Assembly (NCBI GenBank): GCA_035222895.1
Contig: JAVYIG010000636.1
Location: 1-64,000 of the forward strand
Length of the DNA stretch: 64,000 nt
DNA from: Strongylocentrotus droebachiensis
Lineage: Eukaryota > Echinodermata > Echinoidea > Camarodonta > Strongylocentrotidae
Reading direction: 5' to 3'
A program made the translations under genes and the position numbers. Under the pieces are notes generated by a model. That model was not told the origin of the DNA. It worked only from the letters and a program-made list of their open reading frames with translations, and did no database searches. The number at the start of each line of letters is the position of its first letter. Within the stretch, counting starts at the first letter, position 1. This document shows, in pieces, positions 55,496 through 64,000 of this stretch.

Positions 55496-55960
55496 TGTAT
55501 CTTTGAGAGTAGACTAGATCTAGATTCTAGTCTAAGCAAGATATTTTTACAATTTTGGGGGTGGGCCGGCCCTGTGGGGAATATGGAGAAGAACCTGCGC
55601 TTTCATATGACACCTCACTTATTGAGTATCACCTTCAGGATCACAACAGATTATAAAGGTTTGAATCTCGAATTGAAAAAAAAACTTGACCTTAACATAC
55701 AACATGCATCGGGTGCGAGATCAGACACCCTGACAACTAGATTTATTTTCGTATCTTTGAGAGTAGACTAGATCTAGATTCTAGTCTAAGCAAGATATTT
55801 TTACAATTTTGGGGGTGGGCCGGCCCTGTGAGGAATATGGAGAAGAACCTGCGCTTTCATATGACACCTCACTTATTGAGTGTCACCTTCAGGATCACAA
55901 CAGATTATAAAGGTTTGAATCTCGAATTGAAAAAAAAAATTGACCTTTTTTGCATGGTCG
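55496..55960 (+). repeat. 254-bp tandem duplication with partial third copy
   Basis: GTGTATCTTTGAGAGTAGAC/TCGTATCTTTGAGAGTAGAC start copies at about 55496 and 55750; both contain GGGTGGGCCGGCCCTGTG. The ATCAGACACCCCTGACAACT part recurs a third time at about 56044. Confidence 0.85.
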
Positions 55961-56490
55961 CGGAATGCACGTAGACTGCATACAGAATGCATTGCGTACA
56001 ATCTCTCTGGGAATAATTTTAACACACAACATCTGGTGCGCGATCAGACACCCCTGACAACTAGATCTATTTTCGTCTAGAGTCTACGTCTAAAGCTTTT
56101 TCAGCAACTAAACGAACATGTTTATGGATAATTTCACGTACCCTTTTTGTTGTTCTTGCTGTCAGCGAGTCTTGCATTTGATAAGTTGAAATCTTGGGAG
56201 AGATTCTTGAGCCATTTTTGTCTTGTTTGGAATTGTCTTCTCTTGTATGAAAATACCGACCAATTTTTCGCACACGTATGGTATCCTCGATCGCTCAAAC
56301 CATTTTTTAACATGTAAACCTATTAGGTAACCATGGAGACTGACCTATTTTCCCAATAACCATGGTTATTGGGATTTTAGAACTGTTTTAACCATGGTTA
56401 CTGGGAATTTTCGGGAACAGTTAAAGTTTATGAATGCAATTTCGACCAATCAGATTGCTTGATTACTTAAGTGAGGTATATAATGCAAAC

Positions 56491-56532
56491 TATCATCGCC
56501 GAGGTGATCTCGAGATCACCGAGGCGATGATA
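56491..56532. repeat. 42-bp near-perfect palindrome
   Basis: TATCATCGCCGAGGTGATCT then the inverse, with two mismatched pairs, centred on CTCGAG. A CCAATCAGATTG word lies 60 bp before it and again at about 56920. Confidence 0.85.
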
Positions 56533-57945
56533 ATTTGTATCCATTGCCCGAGTAAAGTTGTTTATACTATCTCATGTTAATGACTTTACAAAGAGTAAAG
56601 AAGGTTAATATTTGTTTTATATCCCACATCGGCAATAAGGTCTATTTAAAGTGAATTTTACATAATAAGAAGAACTGATTCTGCAGACAGTTTAGCTTCA
56701 GCTAGATTTTACAAAGCGCAACATGCATACATGTAATACAGTCGATGCGCGCTCATTTGACATTGACATTGATTTTGACATTTCGCGTAACCTACTTTGC
56801 TATGCGTATTCAATGGGCAAGGGTGGACAAGTGGGGTAGCAGCAAAAATTACTTTACAAAAGTACTATCTCAGGTAGATAGTACTTATCTGTATTTTATC
56901 ACGTGACTTCGTTTAGACCAATCAGATTGCAAGATTTTTAGTATGCGGGATATAAATATAGATAATAACGGTTTTGAGTGCTACTTAACTCTTTATGCGC
57001 CACTTAAAAAAACCCCCTGTGCCACATTCTTTTAGGGTCACACATTTCGAGGGAATCTTTATTGACTCTGCTGAATCAAGAGGCTATAACTCTTCACTGG
57101 ATGATCATGATGAAAAATATTGTGCAGCAAAGTTGTAGACCGGAAAACGTGCTTTTCGATGAACCGTCATTTGTTATATTTTGAATTATCATTTTTATAA
57201 TAATCATAATTATATAATGTTTAATTTTTCTTATTTACGGCAGTTTTTTATCCCTCTAGAATTTCTTATTTAGCAATGATAAGACATCTTCAAATCGAAT
57301 CTATTAGAAAGGTGGACTTCTTACCTTTCTTTACATACCTTGCTCAAGTATTCTAACAATTCAGAAGGTTAGTATTTAGGTTGTTGAAGAAAAGAAGTTC
57401 AATAGGGAGAGACTTGAAAGTACCCCGCTCAGCCACCCTTGACAATGGGCTAATCTGCCCATTGAAATCCCTATTACCCCAGGTTATTGTCAATGTCCGG
57501 TTTAGCGGGGCATGAAAAGGGACGTCGTGGGGATGTTTTTCTTTGTTGTGCCATGATAAGTCAATAAGAAATAAGAGAATGTTATTGATTTTGCCCACTG
57601 GTATGAGCATGTAAAAATGGTATAGGCATAATATATTATATGTGATATACATGACATAATCAGCATCTTATTGAAATGTCTCATTATGAATGTTCACCGC
57701 ATCTGTTCTCTCACCTTCTTTACCCCTCAATAAAATTGATTTCAAGTACATTTATCACAGCCATAGATATACAAAGAAAGAATGAATCAATCTTAAAATA
57801 TAAACTATATTGCATTGTTTTCCATTTACTTTATTGTGAGAGAGCTTATTATCAGAAATGATTGACGAGTGGAGTATGCAATGAATAAAATATGGAGAAC
57901 GGACGTGAGAGACATTATGAGAGAGAAATAGTGATATGAAATGAA
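56533..57945. other. No gene; one TTAA transposon-end at 56987
   Basis: TTAACTCTTTATGCGCCAC resembles the end of the TTAA MITE at 14670. No matching right end found. AGTACTATCTCAGGTAGATAGTACT at 56862 is a short hairpin. Confidence 0.45.
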
Positions 57946-57949
57946 AGGA

Positions 57950-59062
57950 CTTTACTGTGAATAAAGATTATAAGAGAAAGAGATAAAGATGACGGCAAGA
58001 CAGGATACATATTGATACGAAAATAACAATAATAATGAGATAGAGATGACGGAAAGAAAGAGAGTAAACACTGATAGCATAAGAATGAATAAAGATAATA
58101 AGAGAAAGATATAGAGATGACGGCAAGACATAGGGTACATATAGATAGGAAAATGATAATAATAATAAGATAGAGATGACGGAAAGAAAGAGAGTAAACA
58201 CTGATAGCATAAGAATGAATAAAGATAATAAGAGAAAGATATAGAGATGACGGCAAGACATAGGGTACATATAGATAGGAAAATGATAATAATAAAAAGA
58301 TAGAGATGACGGAAAGAAAGAGAGTAAACACTGATAGCACAAGAATGAATAAAGATAATAAGAGAAATATATAGAGATGACGGCAAGACATAGGATACAT
58401 ATTGATAGGAAAATAATAATAATAATAAGATAGAGATGACGGCAAGAAAGAGAGTAAACACTGATAGCATAAGAATGAATAAAGATAATAAGAGAAAGAT
58501 ATACAGATGACGGCAAGACATAGGGTACATATAGATAGGAAAATGATAATAATAATAAGATAGAGATGACGGCAAGAAAGAGAGTAAACACTGATAGCAT
58601 AAGAATGAATAAAGATAATAAGAGAAAGATATAGAGATGACGGCAAGACATAGGGTACATAATTATAGATAGGAAAATGATAATAATAATAAGATAGAGA
58701 TGACGGAAAGAAAGAGAGTAAACACTGATAGCATAAGAATGAATAAAGATAATAAGAGAAAGATATAGAGATGACGGCAAGACATAGGGTACATATAGAT
58801 AGGAAAATGATAATAATAATGAGATAGAGATGACGGCAAGAAAGAGAGTATTACACTCATAGCATAATAATGAATAAAGATAATAAGAAAAAGATATACA
58901 GATGACGGCAAGACATAGGGTACATATAGATAGGAAAATGATAATAATAATAAGATAGAGATGACGGAAAGAAAGAGAGTAAACACTGATAGCATAAGAA
59001 TGAATAAAGATAATAAAAGAAAGATATAAAGATGACGGCAAGACAGGATACATCTTTCTTTC
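57950..59062 (+). repeat. 130-bp satellite, about 8.5 copies
   Basis: The TAGGGTACATATAGATAGGA word recurs at 58131, 58261, 58391 (variant), 58521, 58651, 58785 and 58915, so the period is 130 (one 134). Each unit is a dimer of two related halves of about 65 bp, both starting near AGATGACGG. No stop on three - frames, giving long artificial Leu/Ile/Ser/Tyr ORFs. Confidence 0.95.
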
Positions 59063-59372
59063 ATTAGTTTTATTCATTCTTATTCTATCACTGTCTACTC
59101 TCTTTCTTGCTGTCATCTCTAGCTCTTTCATTAATTTTTATTCATTCTTATTCTATCAGTCTACTCTCTTTCTTGCTGTCATCTCTATCTCTTTCTTTCA
59201 TTATTTTTATTCATTCTTATTCTATCACTGTCTACTCTCTTTCTTGCTGTCATCTCTATCTCCTTCTTTCATTTTTTTTATTCATTCTTATTTTATCAGT
59301 CTACTCTCTTTCTTGCTGTCATCTCTAGCTCTTTCATTAATTTTTATTCATTCTTATTCTATCAGTCTACTC
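59063..59372 (-). repeat. Half-unit satellite in the opposite orientation
   Basis: CTACTCTCTTTCTTGCTGTC recurs at 59095, 59161, 59232 and 59301, ending at 59367, spacing 66-71. It is the reverse complement of one half of the 130-bp unit. The switch of strand is at about 59063. Confidence 0.85.
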
Positions 59373-59513
59373 TCAGGGAACACTTTTATCACTAGAGTCT
59401 TCGTCACTGCTCGATTCGTCGGAATCAGAGTCCATGCTCCATGCTTCCATAGTAACAAGATCTCGAGCCTCCTCTACACTAAACACACGTTGACGTTTTC
59501 CAGCAGGTGCCAT
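59373..59513 (-). pseudogene. piggyBac-type transposase N-terminus
   Basis: A 46-codon frame from ATG 59513 to TGA 59375 reads MAPAGKRQRVFSVEEARDLV, then SMDSDSDESSSDEDSSDKS. A short basic start, an FxxEEA segment and a Ser/Asp/Glu run are the usual beginning of piggyBac transposases (about 550-600 aa). The frame ends at the satellite junction and no catalytic DDE part is in the window. Too short and low-complexity to be certain. Confidence 0.5.
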
Positions 59514-59797
59514 CGTAACATCAGTAAAAAAAATCCAAAGAAAACCGCTAAATACACGGTAATTTCGAATGTAACACTATGAAGAAAAACAGTTTACCGG
59601 AAAGTGTGCGATGTATACAATGTAAACAATAGTAAACGCAACGCGTGGCTACACACTGCGAGCGGTATTATGAATGTCTAATTGACTCGTATACATCTGT
59701 GCAAAAATGCGAAGTTGGCACGCCTACGTCCGTGCAAATCGGCGAACAAAGCAAACAAAGAGTTAAACGAAAAATGCGTCTAGTGGGCCCCATGCAG

Positions 59798-59801
<4 letters not shown>

Positions 59802-59833
<32 letters not shown>

Positions 59834-59848
59834 GGGGGGGGGGGGGGG
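59802..59848 (+). repeat. T31-G16 homopolymer junction
   Basis: 31 T followed directly by 16 G. Likely polymorphic and hard to sequence. Confidence 0.85.
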
Positions 59849-60380
59849 TGGGGTCATTCAGTGAATTGTGGCATGTATGCATTTTGGTCAAATTTGTTTC
59901 AAAGATTATCTCGTTCGTCTAATCTATGGCGTATTCTAGAGGCCCTTTTTGGCTGCTGGTGGGCCCTAATTAGCAGGAAGTTTGTCTGTCATAATGATTT
60001 TCCTAGTCTGAAAGAGTAAACCGATCATTTCAAATCGATTTTGAATTTTACTTAGAATATCTTACTTGGTTCAATCCAAAACTAATGGGCCTGTGGGCCA
60101 CTTTTTCTGGCATCTGGCGGCACTAAGCAGCAACAATGTAAAGGTAAAGATCAGTATTGGAAACGCCCCAATTTCAAAAAAATGAAATGGAAGCTCTATA
60201 CCAATCATGTGAAAGAATATGTTTTGACTATTACATGATGATACAAATTTTGCCGGGAAACCGCCTACTAATTGATATATTTGGTAAATTAGTTTATCTA
60301 TTGGTGTGTGAGAGATAAACGCACGTGTCGCGCACGTGTGCGCAGTCCCATATACATATTTCTGTGTACAGTGCTTGTAA
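59849..60380. other. No gene seen
   Basis: No coding or RNA support. Confidence 0.5.
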
Positions 60381-61015
60381 CTTTACGAAGACTGGGCCAA
60401 ATTTCTTATCATTTTGATGATTTCAGAACCTTGCAGTACACACCAATACTTATATGCTAGATGATCAACCTTTTCTGATCGATTCCACAACGTTTCTTTC
60501 ACAATGGAATCGCATGACCATAACTGGTCTTTATCTTTAATCCAAATAATTCAATGCTTGAATACCATAAAGTTAATATTAGTTTCAAGTGGTACCTCCT
60601 TCTTTTGATTAAATGCATGTTAAGGCTCCTTTTAACGGGCTCAAGTGTCCATATGAAGCAGAGGCACCCCGGCAGACGGGAACATTTGTATATACTATGT
60701 TCCTTCCCATTTTTTTTCTCCATTACTCGGATATTGGAACTTCGTTCGTTTGATCTAAGTGCGCTGGGCCGCCAGTTCTGCAGAACTTTGCAGGAATTAT
60801 GGATATGTCATTTATGTCTTATCTGGAATATTTAAACTTTAGCAGTGTCATAGTATTCAAATTATGCAAAAAAACCCGTTTACTTTCTAGACTTCACTGT
60901 CAGACACTATTGAGTGACTGACTGACATCTTTATTTGCTTTGGTAATAACGTACATAAACTGAGCTGTAACAGGTACATGAGCATTTGTCTACATCAATA
61001 ACCCACTACTTGTAA
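60381..61015 (-). repeat. Mosaic of two dispersed repeats
   Basis: 60381-60540 is the inverted partner of 28629-28793. 60865-61015 is the inverted partner of 51393-51535. In this place the two lie 320 bp apart, suggesting they belong to one longer family. Confidence 0.65.
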
Positions 61016-61410
61016 TGGCCAAAATTAAACTGATTGAATCTTTTTGCAGCATAAAACATACGACCATTCGGTACAATGATCTGACAATCAGACTATTAGG
61101 TGATTGCAATCACTAAAGTCGATTCTACAACTAGAGGTCGGTTTTTTCCCATTTAAAGATATTTTGAAGCCCTTTTTTATTACGGAGGTTCTAAGTTGGT
61201 ATTATCTTTTAAATACCGTTGGAAATTAACCTTTTTATTGGTTTGATGGGACATGGCACCTTTAAGGGATCCTCTTGAAAACATTAACGCATGCTTCTTG
61301 AAAAAAATATTCCATGGCAACTCAAAGATTTGTCTGAGGCTTTCCAGGAATAGGGACAGTTTATTCAGGCAAAGGGGATTCAATCTGTATGGTTGTGATT
61401 TTGATTGTTA

Positions 61411-62040
61411 AAGGGTGTTTCTCACTGAGCGGCGAATGCTTACGAACGTTGCGAATTTTGGATTTTCTGACGGATGTTGGCGAAAATCAGGGCTCGCCTA
61501 TGCGACATCTACCGAATTTTAGCGATGCCTAGCGACAATTAGCAACATTTGAGCTAATGTTTGCGAAGGTGTTTGCAAACGGCAATTGGAGACTATAAGC
61601 GACTGTAAGCAAATGCTAGCTACAATTTCTGCGAAGATTATCAACCATTTGCCAATCCTTTGCCACTATGTGTTAATGTTTGGGACCTGTTGCTAACTCC
61701 CGATACTCAATGGGCCGATTCTTATATAAGAACCATATGCTAACGTGGTCGCTAGCATTGGCGAATCAAAACGAACTTCATTGACACCGTCTTACAACCG
61801 TCTGCAAAGGCTTACGACTGTTTTTTTAAAACGCCTGCAACTGTTTGCGGAAAAATGAATTCGCAAAGAAATGTTGAACATGTTCACAATTATTTTCGCC
61901 AAGAAAAACTGTTTGTAACAATGAAAACTGTTCGCGAACTTTCTTGCAACCTTTTACGAACCTTTTGCAAGCTTTTACGAATCCTGGCGAAACCCCAAAT
62001 TCGCTGTTCGCAAGCAATCGCCGCTCAGTGAGATACCCCC
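61411..62040. mobile_element. TA-flanked MITE, third copy (630 bp)
   Basis: Starts AAGGGTGTTTCTCACTGAGC and ends CCGCTCAGTGAGATACCCCC. TA at 61409-61410 and 62041-62042. Same family as 122-759, opposite orientation by internal order. It lies right after the last transporter coding sequence seen. Confidence 0.8.
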
Positions 62041-62128
62041 TATAGCAGGTGAATAAAATAGTGACCAGGGATTCCAGAGAAAATAGAGGGCTATTGGAGA
62101 TGGGTATATAAAATAAGGAATACAGAAC

Positions 62129-63025
62129 CTGTTAGAGTTGTACCGATGAACGCTCCCATACCAAAGATGATTTCAATCGCGACAAGGATGGCAGGAAAAG
62201 ATGGAAGAGGTGCCCGGTCTCTACATATCACAACCATCAGAATATTCATTTCCCCGATCGTCAGGGCCGTCACGAATGAAGTAACGATCATCACTGCGAA
62301 ATGCGGGAAGCATACGTCAGCAATCAGAGAAAATGCATTGATGATTGACAGCACCATGTGCCAGTCGTGAGCCGAGATGAACTTCGGTTTCAGGATCATA
62401 CCACTTAAGCATCGCCCAATAAAGCAGGCTACGGCTGCAGTGTAGGCAAGGTAAAGAGCCCTAGAGGTAGGCAACCCTCAGCGGACAGCGCGCGGAATGA
62501 GGAAGGCATGCCAGCCGGCGTCAACCATGGAGAAGATCGTGTATGCTGTCAGGATCACAACGAGACATCTATCACGGTTAAAAACTGAAACAGCAAGAAG
62601 CTTGTAAAGTGATGAACAATTAGTCTTCGAGCACCTTGAATCATTATCTGACTGGCCTGGGTGTTCTTCATCTCTAGTTATAAGTGAGTGACGGCTTTGA
62701 TCTGTTGTTTCTGGTTCACTGTTGTCGTCAATATCATTCACAGACAGATTTTCCTCTTCACTTTGTGCAGCTCCTCTCTCGGTCAGGCCTTTATCAGTCT
62801 CTACGAGAAGCACAAGGGGTATTATATTTGCCATGATGGCTCCGATGATCATGAGAGATCCTCTCCAACCATATATATTTTCCAGGTACTCGGCAAGCAG
62901 TGGGAAGACACTCATACCTAGTGAATATCCCGATTTTCCGATGCCAAAGAGAAGATCAAATCTGTCTCCGCTTTGTTCACTGAGAGCTATTCCAAGAGTG
63001 ATAGATATGATGTTGATGCCCAAAC
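62129..63025 (-). CDS. SLC16/MCT-like transporter, one exon, in-frame TGA
   Basis: Acceptor GTTTTACTAG, then GLGINIISITLGIALSEQSG, FGIGKSGYSLG, YGWRGSLMIIGAIMANIIPL. A hydrophilic loop of about 75 residues rich in D/E/S/N follows, then AYTIFSMVDAGWHAFLIPRA, SRALYLAYTAAVACFIGRCL and MGAFIGTTLTG. This is the layout of the monocarboxylate transporter family (12 membrane segments, long loop between 6 and 7), which moves small acids or other solutes, often with protons. The exon covers roughly segments 4 to 11. TGA at 62480-62478 falls between VR and GLPTSRA, where relatives have an amino acid in AV.xGL. The 3' limit is uncertain: a weak donor GTTCTG at 62128, or a TAG at 62093. Earlier exons would lie beyond 63025, and none is clear. 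A recent pseudogene, a null allele or a sequencing error are all possible. Confidence 0.75.
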
Positions 63026-63124
63026 CTAGTAAAACAGGTGCAAGAATAAAAAAAAAACAGAGAGAAACATATCAATTATTTAAAACAGCATCAAGCACAT
63101 GGATTGTCTGATCATGGACCTATT

Positions 63125-63338
63125 CACTATGAACATGACTGACAATGAAAGCGGACAAAATATACAGTTCCTCAGGTAGACAAAGGAACATCCCTTCACT
63201 GCTATTATGTAAAAAGGTGAATATGCATGTGACACCTGTTCGACACATGTTTACATAATAGCAGTGAAGGGATGTTCCTTTGTCTACCTGAGGAACTGTA
63301 TATTTTGTCCGCTTCCATTGTCAGTCATGTTCATAGTG
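63125..63338. mobile_element. Hairpin, about 87-bp arms
   Basis: CACTATGAACATGACTGACA ... CAAAGGAACATCCCTTCACT at 63125-63213 is inverted at 63250-63338 with very few mismatches and a spacer of about 37 bp. It is 100 bp upstream of the transporter exon. High arm identity suggests a recent event. Confidence 0.85.
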
Positions 63339-63793
63339 ATTACGGATGGACATTTATCGTTTTCTTTACAAATTCATTGTGATTGTCTCCGTCAATGTCG
63401 TCTCAATAACATTCCGTACATGTTTCTTCCCTTTGGTCTCATCATGGTCGCCGGCAAAAAGCCGGGACAGAATCAAGATAGTGATTGTACACATGTTAAT
63501 CTACATGCGCAGAAGATAATTACTCGCCTAAATCATGGAAAATCGATGTGCAGTTCTGGCTTATAATCGGAAATTGTTGTTCCGTGTACTGTACATGTAC
63601 TTTTTTTTGAAAAAAAACATGTTGATATTACCAGATAGAGGTTATTTTTGGATTTTTTGGTTGTGATTTAAAATCCCGTTTCCCCCTATTTCCTCATAAT
63701 ATTCCAGAGTTACAACGCACAGGGCTGATACAGATCATGCATGGCCTTCTAATTGTTTTATAAGGTCATAGGTGTGTGCGAAAGTTTGCGAAT
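63339..63793. other. No gene seen
   Basis: No exon with transporter similarity was found on the - strand here. Confidence 0.45.
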
Positions 63794-64000
63794 CAGCCTA
63801 CCTTACACCATCATTCTGCCAACCTTACACCATCAGTCTGCCTACCTTACACCATCATTCTGCCTACCTTACACCATTATTCTGCCTACCTTACACCATA
63901 ATCCTGCCAACCTTACGCCAGCATTCTGCCTACCTTACACCATCATTCTGCCTACCTTACACCATCATTCTGCCAACCTTACGCCATCATTCTGCCTACT
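63794..64000 (+). repeat. 22-bp tandem array CTGCCTACCTTACACCATCATT
   Basis: Nine full units and part of a tenth, running off the window. Variants: CCAACC for CCTACC, ACGCC for ACACC, and CAGT, TATT or AATC endings. The units touch without spacers. Confidence 0.95.

Noticed and set aside
57915..59131. Three long hydrophobic ORFs on the - strand (up to 387 codons)
   Set aside because: All read through the 130-bp satellite in different frames, with the same peptide units recurring; they follow from the repeat and are not a membrane protein.
62478..62480. TGA read as selenocysteine
   Set aside because: SLC16-type transporters are not known selenoproteins and a CpG change explains the codon more simply.
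63794..64000. CRISPR-like array
   Set aside because: Units are contiguous 22-mers with no spacers, in a eukaryotic genome; the same holds for the 10.26-10.59 kb array.

Overview
This is eukaryotic, metazoan DNA. It is AT-rich, has GT-AG introns, and is dominated by transposable elements, foldback repeats, microsatellites and long poly-G/poly-C runs. The gene families, CR1/L2-like and L1/Tx1-like LINEs, tRNA-derived SINEs and abundant small MITEs suggest a marine invertebrate. An echinoderm or another deuterostome is my best guess, made from repeat style only, so the taxon is low confidence. Nothing bacterial, organellar or viral was seen.

Three host genes can be supported. (1) A glycine N-methyltransferase-like (GNMT-like) gene lies on the + strand. 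Five coding exons between 27078 and 36620 join in frame; the start exon is unresolved. (2) A complete four-exon TLC-domain gene of the TLCD1/TLCD2 type lies on the - strand, 46474 down to 43392, and encodes 247 aa. (3) A large internal exon of an SLC16/MCT-like major facilitator transporter lies on the - strand, 63025 down to about 62129, and carries one in-frame TGA. The three are unrelated neighbours and I see no shared pathway or operon-like logic.

Layout: 0-0.84 kb, a TA-flanked MITE inserted in an older copy of itself. 2.4-7 kb, LINE scraps and a decayed mariner-like element with about 200-bp inverted repeats. 7.4-9.9 kb, two MITE-like elements whose terminal motif is also scattered inside them, then a 360-bp tandem duplication. 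10.2-14.5 kb, a CCCCCCGAGGACAATTAC minisatellite, a tRNA-derived SINE, and roughly 1.2-kb tandem transposon-like units rich in TGACGTCA palindromes and CG tracts. 14.7-17.4 kb, a TTAA-flanked MITE and two LINE fragments facing tail to tail. 18.6-25.4 kb, a SINE with a 7SL-like 5' end, an unrecognised 182-codon ORF, a decayed mobile-element-type protein, and a 1.17-kb tandem duplication.

25.6-36.7 kb holds a LINE end and the GNMT-like gene, whose introns carry a foldback element, an internally deleted CR1/L2-like LINE and an L1/Tx1-like LINE with a nested TTAA MITE. 38-43 kb is repeats, including a 1.6-kb satellite open on both strands. 43.4-49.1 kb is the TLCD-like gene. 49-57 kb holds foldbacks, two Harbinger-like MITEs facing each other (a 1.7-kb palindrome), a SINE and tandem duplications. 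57.9-59.5 kb is a 130-bp satellite that switches orientation and abuts the N-terminus of a piggyBac-type transposase. 61.4-62.0 kb is a second copy of the window-start MITE. 62.1-63.0 kb is the transporter exon, followed by a hairpin and a 22-bp array running off the window.
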